From Sneathiella sp. (GTDB taxonomy: Bacteria > Pseudomonadota > Alphaproteobacteria > Sneathiellales > Sneathiellaceae): a DNA stretch of 48,919 bases. Made by a program: the position numbers and the translations under genes. Positions within the stretch are counted from its first letter, which is position 1. Every line of letters begins with the position of its first letter. The stretch lies in the NCBI GenBank assembly GCA_017643685.1, contig JAEPMY010000011.1, forward strand, positions 1 to 48,919, read 5' to 3'. The notes under the pieces were generated by a model that saw only the letters and a list, made by a program, of their open reading frames with translations, had not been told where the DNA came from and made no database searches. This document shows positions 35,707 to 46,034 of this stretch, one piece after another.

Positions 35707-36771
35707 ATGGGATCTACAAAAACAAACGCTGGAAATTATTTCGAGGATTTTAAGCTGGGTCAGGTGCTTCACCATGCGACTCCGCGAACCATTACTGAGG
35801 GAGATGTCTCTCTTTACACAGCGTTGTATGGTGGCCGCTTTGCCCTTCAATCTGCTGATAGTTTTGCCATCGATTGTGGCCTTCAAGCCGCACCGGTGGA
35901 TGATCTGTTGGTATTTCATGTGGTATTTGGGAAGACGGTTCCGGACATTTCATTGAATGCTGTGGCGAATCTTGGGTATGCGGACGTGCGTTTTTTGGCG
36001 CCAGTTTTGCCGGGTGACAGTGTTCAGACAAGTTCCGAAGTCATCGGGCTTAAGGAAAATTCTAACGGTAAAACCGGTGTCGTTTATGTGCGCTCTACCG
36101 GCACAAATCAGATGGGCGAAGTTGTTCTGGATTATGTGCGTTGGGTAATGGTCCATAAAAAGGATAAGGATGCTCCAGCTCCTAAGCCTGTTGTACCAGA
36201 CCTCCCTGGCGTTGTTGATCCGGCCACTTTTGCCCTGCCAATGGATCTAAACTTTGGTAATTTTGATGCTACTCTGTCCGGATCACCTCATTTCTTCGAG
36301 GATTATGAGGTCGGAGAGAAGATCGATCATGTCGATGGAATGACCATTGAAGAAGCCGAGCATATGATGGCGACACGTCTCTATCAAAATACCGCGAAAG
36401 TTCACTTTAATGCCCATATGATGAAAGATGATCGCATGGGGCGCCGCCTAATCTATGGCGGCCATATTATCAGCCTTGTTCGCAGCCTTTCCTTTAACGG
36501 GCTTGGCAATGCGATGCTGATTGCTGGGATTAACGGCGGTTCGCACACGGCGCCAACATTTGCGGGCGATACCATTTATGCCTGGAGTGAGGTTCTGGAC
36601 AAATCGGATCTGTTGGGACGAAATGACGCAGGTGCGCTCCGAATCCGAACTGTTGGCGTAAAAAATAAAAATGGATCTGATTTCCCTGATACGGGAGAAG
36701 ATGGGAAGCGGGATCCAAATGTTGTTCTTGACTTGGATTACTGGGTGATATTGCCAAAATCCACAGTTTAG
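35707..36771 (+). CDS. Double-hotdog MaoC family hydratase (mesaconyl-CoA hydratase-like)
   Basis: 354-residue protein with two hotdog modules: YFEDFKLGQVLHHATPRTIT begins the first, and HFFEDYEVGEKIDHVDGMTI the second. The catalytic-type Asp/His stretch appears in VHFNAHMMKDDRMGRRLIYG GH-like context and LFxxG equivalents. This arrangement fits beta-methylmalyl-CoA dehydratase (Mch) of the ethylmalonyl-CoA pathway. ATG 35707 is chosen over the in-frame TTG at 35701. Its neighbour is the malyl-CoA lyase-like gene; the sdh operon follows. Whether the full pathway exists (Ccr, Ecm, Mcd) cannot be seen here. Confidence 0.8.
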   Translation: MGSTKTNAGNYFEDFKLGQVLHHATPRTITEGDVSLYTALYGGRFALQSADSFAIDCGLQAAPVDDLLVFHVVFGKTVPDISLNAVANLGYADVRFLAPVLPGDSVQTSSEVIGLKENSNGKTGVVYVRSTGTNQMGEVVLDYVRWVMVHKKDKDAPAPKPVVPDLPGVVDPATFALPMDLNFGNFDATLSGSPHFFEDYEVGEKIDHVDGMTIEEAEHMMATRLYQNTAKVHFNAHMMKDDRMGRRLIYGGHIISLVRSLSFNGLGNAMLIAGINGGSHTAPTFAGDTIYAWSEVLDKSDLLGRNDAGALRIRTVGVKNKNGSDFPDTGEDGKRDPNVVLDLDYWVILPKSTV

Positions 36772-36803
36772 GTATAAAGGGCGGGTAATTTCGTAGGGTT
36801 TTG

Positions 36804-36834
36804 TTGACTTCGGATTTCCCCGCCTTAAAATCCG
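36804..36834 (+). promoter_or_regulatory. sdhCDAB promoter with overlapping inverted repeat
   Basis: TTGACT (36804-36809) and TAAAAT (36826-36831) are 16 bases apart, each one base off consensus. A perfect 7-bp inverted repeat, cggattt (36811-36817) and aaatccg (36828-36834), covers the spacer and the -10, a good place for a repressor. The ATG of sdhC is 57 bases past the -10. Confidence 0.6.
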
Positions 36835-36887
36835 ACTGAAAAAACAAGCTGTTCAGTAACTATTGATAGCCTAGCTAGAGAGATATC

Positions 36888-37277
36888 ATGGCGAATATAG
36901 AAAGACCCCTATCGCCGCATCTGCAGATCTACAAACCGCAGATCACGATGGTAACCTCCATCACCCACCGCATCACCGGGATTGCGATGGCTGTTGGAAC
37001 ACTCCTGCTGGCCTGGTGGCTTATTGCCGCTGCGACCGGACCAGAAGCCTTTGCAACTGTTAGTGCCTTTATTACATCGTGGTTCGGCCGCCTTGTGATG
37101 TTTGGTTTTTCATGGGCATTGTTTTACCACCTTTGCAACGGTATCCGGCACCTGTTCTGGGACGCGGGTAAAGGCTTTGAATTGCCGACCATGCGCAAAT
37201 CTGGCATGGCTGCGATTATCGGCTCCGTCGTTCTGACCCTGCTGACTTGGGTCATCGCATATGGAATGGGGGCTTAA
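36888..37277 (+). CDS. sdhC: Succinate dehydrogenase cytochrome b556 subunit
   Basis: Membrane anchor of complex II that binds heme b and quinone. RPLSPHLQIYKPQITMVTSI and then THRITG is the family signature near the N-terminus; three hydrophobic spans follow, and LFYHLCNGIRHLFWDAG holds the heme-ligand histidine. 129 residues. AGAGAG precedes the ATG. First gene of sdhCDAB. Confidence 0.95.
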   Translation: MANIERPLSPHLQIYKPQITMVTSITHRITGIAMAVGTLLLAWWLIAAATGPEAFATVSAFITSWFGRLVMFGFSWALFYHLCNGIRHLFWDAGKGFELPTMRKSGMAAIIGSVVLTLLTWVIAYGMGA

Positions 37278-37279
37278 TC

Positions 37280-37660
37280 ATGAGTATGAGAACTCCTCTT
37301 AAAAATGTTCGCAGTCTTGGCTCAGCCAAAAACGGAACCTCTCATTACTGGCATCAGCGCGTTACAGCGATTGCCATGATCCCATTATTCGTGATTGCGA
37401 TTGCATATGTGGTCTCACTTGTCGGGGCTGATTACGATCGTGTTCGCTATGTTCTCAGCCTGCCATTTACATCTTTGGTATTGCTGCTGCTGATCGGTGC
37501 GGTTTTCTATCACATGAAACTCGGCCTGCAGGTGGTGATCGAAGATTACATTCACACTGAAGGCACAAAGATGGTTCTGCTGTTGCTGAACACATTCTTC
37601 TGTACAATTGTTGGTCTTGCCTCTGCGCTGGCCGTTTTGAAGCTGGCCTTCGGAGGATAA
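37280..37660 (+). CDS. sdhD: Succinate dehydrogenase membrane anchor subunit
   Basis: Second membrane anchor of complex II. Start at ATG 37280, three bases after the sdhC stop, with a G-rich stretch upstream; the frame is open further back, but only inside sdhC. GTSHYWHQRVTAIAMIPLF is the usual N-terminal motif; three spans follow and FYHMKLGLQVVIEDYIH carries the conserved heme-side histidine. 126 residues. Confidence 0.94.
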   Translation: MSMRTPLKNVRSLGSAKNGTSHYWHQRVTAIAMIPLFVIAIAYVVSLVGADYDRVRYVLSLPFTSLVLLLLIGAVFYHMKLGLQVVIEDYIHTEGTKMVLLLLNTFFCTIVGLASALAVLKLAFGG

Positions 37661-37666
37661 CGTATA

Positions 37667-39460
37667 ATGTCTGAAGCATATCCTATTATTGAACATAAAT
37701 ATGACGTGGTTGTCGTCGGTGCCGGTGGTGCTGGCCTTCGGGCGACCATGGGCATGGCCCAGGCTGGTCTGAAAACCGCTGCGGTCACAAAAGTATTCCC
37801 AACGCGTTCTCACACAGTTGCGGCGCAGGGCGGTATCTCTGCATCTCTCGGTAACATGGGTGAAGATAACTGGCAGTGGCACATGTATGACACTGTGAAA
37901 GGGTCTGACTGGCTTGGTGACCAAGACGCGATTGAGTATATGTGCCGTGAGGCCCCGCAGGCGGTTCTGGAACTGGAACAGTTCGGTATGCCGTTCAGCC
38001 GGACCGAAGAGGGTAAAATCTATCAGCGTGCTTTCGGTGGTATGACCACCCAGTTTGGTGAAGGCCCTGCCGCGCAGCGGACATGTGCCGCGGCTGACCG
38101 TACTGGTCACGCGATGCTGCACACGCTTTACTCTCAGTCGCTCAAATATGACACCGATTTCTACATCGAATATTTTGCTCTCGACTTGATCATGGATAAA
38201 GACGGTGCCTGTAAAGGTGTTCTTTGTCTGTGTCTGGAAGATGGTACTCTGCACCTGTTCCGCTCCCACATGGTAGTACTGGCAACCGGTGGTTTTGGCC
38301 GTGCATATTTCAGCTGTACATCTGCCCACACTTGTACAGGTGATGGCGGCGGTATGGTTCTGCGTGCAGGCTTGCCATTGCAGGATATGGAATTCACACA
38401 GTTCCACCCAACTGGAATTTACGGCGCAGGTTGTTTGATTACAGAAGGTGTGCGCGGTGAGGGTGGTTATCTTGTAAACGGTGAAGGCGAGCGTTTCATG
38501 GAACGTTACGCACCGAGTGCGAAAGACCTTGCCAGCCGTGATGTTGTTAGCCGCTCCATGACTATGGAAATCCGCGAAGGCCGCGGTGTCGGTAGTCGCG
38601 GTGACCACATCTACCTGCATCTGGATCACCTTGACAGTGCAATGATCGATGAACGTCTGCCGGGTATTTCTGAAAGTGCTCGCATCTTTGCCGGTGTTGA
38701 CGTGACGAAAGAGCCAATTCCGGTGATTCCAACTGTTCACTACAACATGGGCGGCATTCCAACCAACTATCATGGTGAAGTTGTGGATCTTAAAGATGGC
38801 AACCCTGATGCGGTTGTTCCGGGTCTGATGGCAGTTGGTGAGGCAGCTTGCGTGTCCGTTCACGGTGCGAACCGTCTGGGCTCTAACTCCCTGATCGACC
38901 TTGTTGTGTTCGGTCGTGCAGCAGCGCTTCGTGCGAAAGACATCATCAAATCTGGTGAGGCTCATTCTCCGCTAGCAGCGGATGCTTGTGACGCGGCAGT
39001 TGCTCGCCTCGATAAGTTCCGTCATGCAAAAGGCGACACATCTACAGCGCAGATCCGCGACGACATGCAGCGTGTGATGCAGGATGATTGTGCGGTGTTC
39101 CGTACAGGTGAAAGTCTGCAAGCTGGTGTTAAGAAGATCGGTGAAGTTGAGAAGACAATGGCAGATATCAAAACAACGGATCGCTCCCTTGTTTGGAACT
39201 CTGACCTGGTCGAGACACTTGAGCTGGATAACCTGATCCGTCAGGCCGTTGTCTCTATGACAGCTGCTGAAAACCGGAAAGAGAGCCGCGGTGCACATGC
39301 CCGTGAAGACTTCCCGGATCGTGATGATGAAAACTGGATGAAGCACACACTTACCTATCACAGTGATGGGGAAGGTGTTCGCCTTGATTACCGTCCAGTT
39401 CACACATACACGCTGACTGACGAAATTGATTACATCAAACCCAAAGCCCGGGTTTACTAA
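37667..39460 (+). CDS. sdhA: Succinate dehydrogenase flavoprotein subunit
   Basis: Catalytic subunit oxidising succinate to fumarate on the cytoplasmic side. [15 protein letters not shown] binds [22 protein letters not shown] holds the FAD-linking His49; the substrate-site motif [20 protein letters not shown] and the catalytic Arg region [15 protein letters not shown] follow. 597 residues, normal. Six bases after sdhD. Confidence 0.97.
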   Translation: MSEAYPIIEHKYDVVVVGAGGAGLRATMGMAQAGLKTAAVTKVFPTRSHTVAAQGGISASLGNMGEDNWQWHMYDTVKGSDWLGDQDAIEYMCREAPQAVLELEQFGMPFSRTEEGKIYQRAFGGMTTQFGEGPAAQRTCAAADRTGHAMLHTLYSQSLKYDTDFYIEYFALDLIMDKDGACKGVLCLCLEDGTLHLFRSHMVVLATGGFGRAYFSCTSAHTCTGDGGGMVLRAGLPLQDMEFTQFHPTGIYGAGCLITEGVRGEGGYLVNGEGERFMERYAPSAKDLASRDVVSRSMTMEIREGRGVGSRGDHIYLHLDHLDSAMIDERLPGISESARIFAGVDVTKEPIPVIPTVHYNMGGIPTNYHGEVVDLKDGNPDAVVPGLMAVGEAACVSVHGANRLGSNSLIDLVVFGRAAALRAKDIIKSGEAHSPLAADACDAAVARLDKFRHAKGDTSTAQIRDDMQRVMQDDCAVFRTGESLQAGVKKIGEVEKTMADIKTTDRSLVWNSDLVETLELDNLIRQAVVSMTAAENRKESRGAHAREDFPDRDDENWMKHTLTYHSDGEGVRLDYRPVHTYTLTDEIDYIKPKARVY

Positions 39461-39478
39461 GAGCTAGGGAAGACAGAT

Positions 39479-40261
39479 ATGGTAGAACTGGCATTACCTA
39501 AAAAATCAAAAGTAGGCACGGGGAAGACGCATCCGAAACCGGAAGGGGCCACAAACCTCAAGACCTTCAACGTTTATCGTTGGTCTCCGGATGATGGGGA
39601 AAACCCGCACATTGATACATACTATGTGAATCTGGATGACTGTGGTCCGATGATTCTCGATGGATTGATCAAGATTAAAAATGAAATCGATCCGGGTCTG
39701 ACATTCCGTCGCTCCTGCCGTGAAGGGATTTGCGGCTCTTGTGCGATGAATATCAACGGAACAAACACACTGGCATGTACAAAAGGCATGAGCGAAGTTG
39801 ATGGTGACATCAACATCTATCCATTGCCACACCAGCCTGTTGTGAAAGATCTTGTTCCGGATCTGACAAATTTCTATGCGCAATACGCGTCCATCAAGCC
39901 TTGGATGCAGACACAAACTCCTCCGCCACCGGATCGGGAGCGGCTGCAGTCCAAAGAAGATCGGGCAAAACTGGATGGCTTGTATGAGTGTATTCTCTGC
40001 GCCTGCTGCTCTACTTCCTGCCCAAGTTACTGGTGGAACTCAGACCGCTTCCTCGGCCCTGCTATTTTGCTGCAGGCATACCGTTGGCTGGCGGATAGTC
40101 GTGACGAATTCACGGGTGAGCGTTTGGATAACCTTGAAGATCCATTCCGCTTGTATCGTTGCCACACCATTATGAACTGTGCAAATACCTGTCCGAAAGG
40201 CCTGAACCCGGCCAAGGCGATTGCAGAGATCAAGAAAATGATGGTTGAGCGCCAAGGGTAA
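39479..40261 (+). CDS. sdhB: Succinate dehydrogenase iron-sulfur subunit
   Basis: Electron-transfer subunit with three clusters. [2Fe-2S]: Cys80, Cys85, Cys88, Cys100 ([20 protein letters not shown], then LAC). [4Fe-4S] and [3Fe-4S]: [16 protein letters not shown] from Cys171 and [17 protein letters not shown] from Cys228. 260 residues. Last gene of the operon, with a terminator 20 bases after its stop. Confidence 0.97.
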   Translation: MVELALPKKSKVGTGKTHPKPEGATNLKTFNVYRWSPDDGENPHIDTYYVNLDDCGPMILDGLIKIKNEIDPGLTFRRSCREGICGSCAMNINGTNTLACTKGMSEVDGDINIYPLPHQPVVKDLVPDLTNFYAQYASIKPWMQTQTPPPPDRERLQSKEDRAKLDGLYECILCACCSTSCPSYWWNSDRFLGPAILLQAYRWLADSRDEFTGERLDNLEDPFRLYRCHTIMNCANTCPKGLNPAKAIAEIKKMMVERQG

Positions 40262-40280
40262 AGTGACTGAAATAGAATTG

Positions 40281-40311
40281 AAAAAGGCTGCCTTTTCGGG
40301 CAGCCTTTTTT
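40281..40311 (+). terminator. Rho-independent terminator of sdhCDAB
   Basis: aaaaaggctgcc (40281-40292) pairs perfectly with ggcagccttttt (40299-40310) around a 6-base loop and ends in six T. Confidence 0.93.
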
Positions 40312-40336
40312 GTATCTGGCCTATAGGGGGTAGGGG

Positions 40337-41059
40337 ATGTTCAGTTATGCGATGGAATATTTATCTGATGGATTTAATCTTCCATCGGTTTTGTTGGCGG
40401 CCTTGGTTATCACAGGGCTTTTACTGATTACAGGAAGATTTCATCGGCTGTTTCGGGTGCTTTTGGTTTGCTTTCTATTGATGAGTTTCCCCGCTGTTCC
40501 CAAATGGTTATTCACTCCGCTGGATATTGGTGTTCACAACGTTGACTTTTCCGCTTTAGATGATGTTGATGCCTTTGTTGTGCTAACCGACGGAGTACGA
40601 ACGGAGAGGGCAAGTGATTATTCTGCCCTTTCGAACAGCACTGAAATAAGATTGTCTCATGCGTTAAATTTGGCGCGCTATGATCAAATTCCTCTCTTTG
40701 TGTCCATTACGGATGAGGCCGAGCAGGAACTGGTAAAAGAATTTGTCGGAGAGGAAGCCCCCCTTATCGTGTTTGGCCCTTCCGCAACGACAAGAGCCCA
40801 TATTACTAATGTTATAGAGACTGCGAGGCCTTTGGGCGTTAATTCCGTTGTCCTCTTTACAACGGGCAGCCATGCGTATCGTCAGCGCGCGCTGCTGCAA
40901 TCAAACGGTCTGGAAGTACTTCACGTAAGGGTTGGGGTGAAAGATGGCTCTATAGATTTTCGTGATTTTCTACCGTCTTTTAAAGGCTATTTGTACTGGC
41001 AGTTGATGCTGAAGGAATATTGGGCGTTGATTTATTATGATCTCACAAACGAGCTTTAG
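40337..41059 (+). CDS. Divergent DUF218 (YdcF/ElyC-like) membrane protein
   Basis: 240 residues with two N-terminal hydrophobic spans (VLLAALVITGLLLITG and LFRVLLVCFLLMSFPAV) and a soluble domain. DAFVVLTDGVRTERASDYSA stands where DUF218 proteins have the VVLGGG loop; GPSATTRAHITNVIETA, GVNSVVLFTTGSHAYRQRAL and the terminal LKEYWALIYYDLTNEL match the rest of the fold. The changed glycine loop suggests altered or lost binding at the usual site. DUF218 proteins act in envelope processes, but no activity can be assigned here. GGGGG lies 6 bases upstream of the ATG; the gene has the sdh terminator before it. Confidence 0.6.
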   Translation: MFSYAMEYLSDGFNLPSVLLAALVITGLLLITGRFHRLFRVLLVCFLLMSFPAVPKWLFTPLDIGVHNVDFSALDDVDAFVVLTDGVRTERASDYSALSNSTEIRLSHALNLARYDQIPLFVSITDEAEQELVKEFVGEEAPLIVFGPSATTRAHITNVIETARPLGVNSVVLFTTGSHAYRQRALLQSNGLEVLHVRVGVKDGSIDFRDFLPSFKGYLYWQLMLKEYWALIYYDLTNEL

Positions 41060-41140
41060 GGCTGGCTCTTCTTCTTTTTAAAAACTGGTACTGGTCAGTT
41101 GGGCGATACTGTTCAAAAAGACAGGAAAAGGAGTCGTTAC

Positions 41141-41722
41141 ATGTATATACCACCGCATTTTAAAGCCTCTGAAGTTGACACCCTGCGAAAGCTCTTGCCG
41201 ATGGCGAGCTTTGCAACACTGGTCAGTACAGATGATGACGGCCTTCCTTATGCCACGCATTTGCCAGTGAGTTTTGATGCAGCAGCTGGCGGTGAGTGTG
41301 GTGTGATTTATGGTCATGTTTCGAGGGCGAACAGCCATCATCATTTTTTTCATAAGCCAGCTTTGATAATTTTTAGTGGCCCGCATGCGTATGTTAGTCC
41401 AAGAGATTATGCTTCGGACATTAATGTGCCGACGTGGAATTATATTGCTGTTCATGCCTATGGTTCGCTCACCCCTATTGACGATGCAGATCGGGTAAAA
41501 GAAGTTTTAGCGACGTTAACTCGAGAGAATGAGGGGGATAACCCTTGGACGATGGCGGAAGTTGATGAAAAGCGTATCCAGGGGCTATTGAAAGGGATTG
41601 TGGCGTTCGAGATGAAAATTGAACGCTTGGAAGCAAAAGCAAAGCTTGGACAGAATAAATCTGCTGAAGATCGTCGCGCCTTACACAATGCCCTTAAAGA
41701 AACTGACATTGGTTCGTGGTAG
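41141..41722 (+). CDS. PaiB-like FMN-binding protein
   Basis: 193 residues from ATG 41141, set by AAGGAG 8 bases upstream; the open frame further upstream has no ribosome binding site. MYIPPHFKASEVDTLRKLL and ASFATLVSTDDDGLPYATHL, HVSRANSHHHFF, SPRDYASDINVPTWNYIAVH fit the FMN-binding split-barrel family typified by PaiB of Bacillus, described as a negative regulator of sporulation and protease genes. In proteobacteria the role is unknown; pyridoxamine oxidase-like flavin binding is plausible. It ends 14 bases before the convergent zapE. Confidence 0.85.
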   Translation: MYIPPHFKASEVDTLRKLLPMASFATLVSTDDDGLPYATHLPVSFDAAAGGECGVIYGHVSRANSHHHFFHKPALIIFSGPHAYVSPRDYASDINVPTWNYIAVHAYGSLTPIDDADRVKEVLATLTRENEGDNPWTMAEVDEKRIQGLLKGIVAFEMKIERLEAKAKLGQNKSAEDRRALHNALKETDIGSW

Positions 41723-41736
41723 GCGACTATTCTGGA

Positions 41737-42858
41737 TTAACCGATTGCACCTTTTAGGTAATCTTCTGAGCGCATTTCCATCAGGCGAGAGACGGTACGG
41801 GCAAATTCAAAATGTCCGTGCCCTTCCTCATAGAGATGCTCTGCATCTATATCTGCACTGATAATCAAATTGGCCCTGGCTTCATAAAGAACGTCGACCA
41901 AAGTGACAAAGCGTTTGGCCTCATTTCGGTTATGGGGACCTAGCTTTGGCACATTCTCCAGAACCAGTGTGTGGAAGGTTTCAGTTAGTAGCAGATAATC
42001 GATAGCTCCAAGGGGGCGGGCGCATAGCTCCTCAAAAGTGCAGCGGGCAACACCTCTTGCCGTTCGGTCAATCTCAATTTTCCGCCCTTTGTGGGATAAG
42101 GTTTTGTGTTCGATATCTGCACCTTCGGTGAGCATCTCGAACAGGCGATCGAGTTCTTTGTTTGCGTTCTCATCAAGTGGTGCAAAATAGACAGGGCTTT
42201 TTGAAAGACGATCCAGTCGATAGTCGGTTCCCCCAGACAAATGAAGGATATCCAACTGTTCTTTAATCAGGTCGATAAAGGGCAAGAAAAGTTCCCTGTT
42301 CAAGCCGTCTTTATACAGATCCTCAGGCACCCTATTTGAGGTGGCTATTACAACGACCCCTTTTTTGAACAGAAGCTCAAATAACCGGCCTAATATCATT
42401 GCGTCGGCCACATCAGTTACCTGAAACTCGTCAAAGCAAAGTAGCCATGCTTCTTTTTCAATTTTTTCAGCGAGCGGCACCAAAGGGTCATCACCTTTAC
42501 GGTTCGAACTTTGACGCCAATCATGAATAAAGGCGTGTGCCTCTAGCATGAAGGAGTGGAAATGTACGCGGCGTTTGGCGGTTACTGGAGCTGTGTCGAA
42601 AAACAAATCCATCAACATGGATTTTCCGCGCCCGACATCCCCATACATATAAATGCCTTGGGGAGGCTCCACCCTTGGTTTGCGAGCGCCTAGTTTGAAA
42701 ATATCAGTCCAATGAGCGCTGGTGCGTGGATCATAGGATTGCAGGCGCTTATGCAGCATCTGCAATTTCTCCACGGCCAGTTCCTGAATGGGGTCATGGC
42801 GAATGGCGTCTGAGTGACGCAATTGCCGATATTTTTCCAGAGGGCCAAGCGATGTCAT
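41737..42858 (-). CDS. zapE: Cell division ATPase ZapE (AFG1-like)
   Basis: 373-residue AAA-type ATPase; the E. coli relative acts at the Z-ring and the yeast relative Afg1 in mitochondrial quality control. PQGIYMYGDVGRGKSMLMDL gives the Walker A (Gly73 to Ser80), WLLCFDEFQVTDVADAMIL the Walker B, and VVIATSNRVPEDLYKDGLNR the sensor 1 region. It lies downstream of the unknown lipoprotein gene on the same strand and near mdh, a common neighbourhood in alphaproteobacteria. Confidence 0.93.
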   Translation of the reverse strand: MTSLGPLEKYRQLRHSDAIRHDPIQELAVEKLQMLHKRLQSYDPRTSAHWTDIFKLGARKPRVEPPQGIYMYGDVGRGKSMLMDLFFDTAPVTAKRRVHFHSFMLEAHAFIHDWRQSSNRKGDDPLVPLAEKIEKEAWLLCFDEFQVTDVADAMILGRLFELLFKKGVVVIATSNRVPEDLYKDGLNRELFLPFIDLIKEQLDILHLSGGTDYRLDRLSKSPVYFAPLDENANKELDRLFEMLTEGADIEHKTLSHKGRKIEIDRTARGVARCTFEELCARPLGAIDYLLLTETFHTLVLENVPKLGPHNRNEAKRFVTLVDVLYEARANLIISADIDAEHLYEEGHGHFEFARTVSRLMEMRSEDYLKGAIG

Positions 42859-42911
42859 GTTGGCTTTAAAACAATGTTGGGGAAACTTGTAAAGAATTAT
42901 TGCGTGTGATC

Positions 42912-43511
42912 TTAGAACAAACCGCGTGCCAAACGCGCTCTCAAGTCTGATTTATCAACCGGCGTGACATCGGCAACAACTTCGCGTGAGGTCGCTTTTT
43001 CTGTGTATTCAGATGTCGCGCTGGTTAAATGGATCAGGCGCTTGCTGTCATCCCGGCTGCGCGCGATGGTGGCTGGAACCAGATTACGATCTGTTAAATC
43101 AGCAAGAATTTTCGGGGCTTGTTTCAACGCAACAGGATTAACCGTTGGGAATTGGTCTTGGCCCATTGGAATATCTGCAAGCTGGATCTGATCCCGGCCG
43201 GCATCATCAATGAGCGCAATCAGACCTTTAAAGTCGTCTTTTGTGGCTTGGGAGTCTCGCGGCTCACAAATAGCGCGATTTTCGCGAAATATAGCATCCA
43301 GAATACGGCAATCTTGACCGGTTGCCACATCAAGAGCATGCTCGCCAAGACCTTTACCACTGACAATGGACGAGACTATCGATCCTGCGGTGAGCAGTTC
43401 GCTGATCGTAAGGCCTGCAATGATTGTCTCAGCACAACCGGTCAGGGCTAGGGTAAGCCCTCCGCACACGGCCATGTTTCTGACGAATCGTGCTGCCTTG
43501 TTTTTGCGCAT
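42912..43511 (-). CDS. Lipoprotein of unknown function
   Basis: 199 residues from ATG 43511, with GAAGG just upstream; the open frame further upstream is hydrophilic and would bury the signal. MRKNKAARFVRNMAVCGGLT followed by LALTGC is a lipoprotein signal with lipobox LTGC. A Gly/Ser/Ile-rich segment follows (ETIIAGLTISELLTAGSIVS), then GQDCRILDAIFRENRAICEP with two cysteines that might pair, and a charged C-terminus. The stretch ATGQDCRILDAIFREN is shared by other small alphaproteobacterial lipoproteins as far as I recall, but I cannot name the family. It is upstream of zapE and divergent from mdh. Confidence 0.7.
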   Translation of the reverse strand: MRKNKAARFVRNMAVCGGLTLALTGCAETIIAGLTISELLTAGSIVSSIVSGKGLGEHALDVATGQDCRILDAIFRENRAICEPRDSQATKDDFKGLIALIDDAGRDQIQLADIPMGQDQFPTVNPVALKQAPKILADLTDRNLVPATIARSRDDSKRLIHLTSATSEYTEKATSREVVADVTPVDKSDLRARLARGLF

Positions 43512-43652
43512 GCTGCCTTCAAAGTGATCTTTGGTAGAAAATATTAGTCTGAAAGCTAGCAAAGAATTCTTACTAACAGGTTACCCGAAAGCCTGAAATT
43601 TTATGAAAATCTGTCTGAGGGAGAGTTCGTGACACAGAATTTGGCGTTTACG

Positions 43653-43675
43653 ACGAAAAATTGGTTAATTTTCGT
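43653..43675. repeat. Inverted repeat in the lipoprotein-mdh divergent gap
   Basis: acgaaaaatt (43653-43662) and aattttcgt (43667-43675) are complementary over 9 bp with one bulged A, around ggtt. Lying between two divergent genes, it could be an operator; as RNA it would be a weak hairpin. Confidence 0.35.
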
Positions 43676-43725
43676 GCGGTGATCTTGCCCTTGGTTCGAA
43701 AAGGGAGTAGTACCCTCGGGTGTAA

Positions 43726-44748
<1,023 letters not shown>

Positions 44749-44758
44749 GAGTTGAAAA

Positions 44759-44790
44759 GGGCGCAACTTAACGGTTGTGCCCCTTTTTTT
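44759..44790 (+). terminator. Terminator between mdh and sucC
   Basis: gggcgcaac (44759-44767) pairs with gttgtgccc (44774-44782), 9 bp with one G-U, 6-base loop, then a C and seven T. mdh can thus be transcribed separately from the suc genes. Confidence 0.85.
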
Positions 44791-44816
44791 GACTGTTATA
44801 GTCTCTTTTGTATTTG
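44789..44816 (+). promoter_or_regulatory. Candidate sucC promoter
   Basis: TTGACT (44789-44794), overlapping the terminator T-run, is followed after 16 bases by TATTTG (44811-44816). It would restart transcription for sucCD and sucA about 45 bases before the sucC ATG. Confidence 0.4.
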
Positions 44817-44862
44817 ATAACTTCGGCCAATGACGGTCACAAATTGCAAATAGCGAATTACT

Positions 44863-46032
44863 ATGAATATCCATGAATATCAGGCCAAGGGCCTACTCGG
44901 AAAATATGGCGTTACCGTGCCGAAAGGCGGGGTGGCGTATACTGCTGAAGAAGCAAAAACAGTAGCGCAGGAACTGGGCGGCCCTGTTTGGGTTGTAAAG
45001 GCACAGATCCACGCAGGTGGTCGTGGTAAAGGCGGCGGTGTTAAAGTTGTCAAATCTGTCGAGGAAGTTGCAGAAACTGCAAAATCCATGCTCGGCATGC
45101 AGCTGGTAACACACCAGACCGGACCAGAAGGTAAAGAAGTTAAGCGTATTTATGTCGAAGATGGTTGCGACATTGCCCGCGAACTCTACCTTGGTGCGAT
45201 TATCGATCGTGCGCAGGACTGCGTTACGTTTATGGCGTCCACTGAGGGCGGCATGGAAATTGAGGAAGTTGCGGCTGAAACTCCTGAAAAAATTCACATG
45301 GTCAGCATTGATCCAGCAACTGGTATCATGCCTTTCCATGCCCGCAAGATTGCTTTTGCGCTTGGTCTTGAAGGTAAGCAAGTTGGTGCGGCTGTTAAAT
45401 TCATCGTCGCGCTCTACAACTCCATCATTGATACAGACGCCAGCCTGGTTGAGATCAACCCATTGGTTGTGACAGGTTCTGGTGAGGTGATTGCGCTTGA
45501 TGCGAAAATGAATTTTGACGACAACGCACTGTTCCGTCAGAAAGAGATCGCAGAGCTGCGTGACCCGGATGAAGAAGATCCAGCAGAACTTGAAGCTGCT
45601 CAACACGAACTGAACTACATCAAGCTCGATGGTAATATCGGTTGCATGGTGAACGGTGCCGGCCTTGCCATGGCGACTATGGACATCATCAAACTGAATG
45701 GTGGCGACCCTGCCAACTTCCTAGACGTTGGCGGCGGGGCAACCAAAGAGCGTGTTACAGAAGCGTTCAAAATCATTCTGAAAGATAAAAATGTTGAGGG
45801 TATCCTCGTGAACATTTTCGGCGGTATCATGCGCTGTGATGTGATCGCGGAAGGCGTTGTTGCTGCGGCTAAAGAAGTTGCACTGAGCGTTCCTCTTGTT
45901 GTTCGTCTGGAAGGCACTAACGTGGAGCTCGGTAAAGAGATCCTTGCAAATTCCGGCATCAACATTACCTCCGCAAGTAACCTCGGTGAGGCTGCGGAAT
46001 TGATTGTTAAAGAAGTGAAGGGAGGGCAGTAA
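44863..46032 (+). CDS. sucC: Succinyl-CoA synthetase beta subunit
   Basis: ADP/GDP-binding subunit that makes succinate and a nucleoside triphosphate from succinyl-CoA. [20 protein letters not shown] is the standard start; the ATP-grasp domain shows [19 protein letters not shown]; the C-terminal CoA-ligase domain has [18 protein letters not shown] and [17 protein letters not shown]. 389 residues. The ribosome binding site is weak. sucD follows after 2 bases. Confidence 0.97.
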   Translation: MNIHEYQAKGLLGKYGVTVPKGGVAYTAEEAKTVAQELGGPVWVVKAQIHAGGRGKGGGVKVVKSVEEVAETAKSMLGMQLVTHQTGPEGKEVKRIYVEDGCDIARELYLGAIIDRAQDCVTFMASTEGGMEIEEVAAETPEKIHMVSIDPATGIMPFHARKIAFALGLEGKQVGAAVKFIVALYNSIIDTDASLVEINPLVVTGSGEVIALDAKMNFDDNALFRQKEIAELRDPDEEDPAELEAAQHELNYIKLDGNIGCMVNGAGLAMATMDIIKLNGGDPANFLDVGGGATKERVTEAFKIILKDKNVEGILVNIFGGIMRCDVIAEGVVAAAKEVALSVPLVVRLEGTNVELGKEILANSGINITSASNLGEAAELIVKEVKGGQ

Positions 46033-46034
46033 AC

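Noticed and set aside
37415-38965. 516-codon open frame antisense to sdhD and sdhA
   Set aside because: It lies wholly opposite well-recognised sdh genes, its translation has no motif and an odd His/Thr/Asn-rich composition, as expected from a codon-biased gene read backwards.
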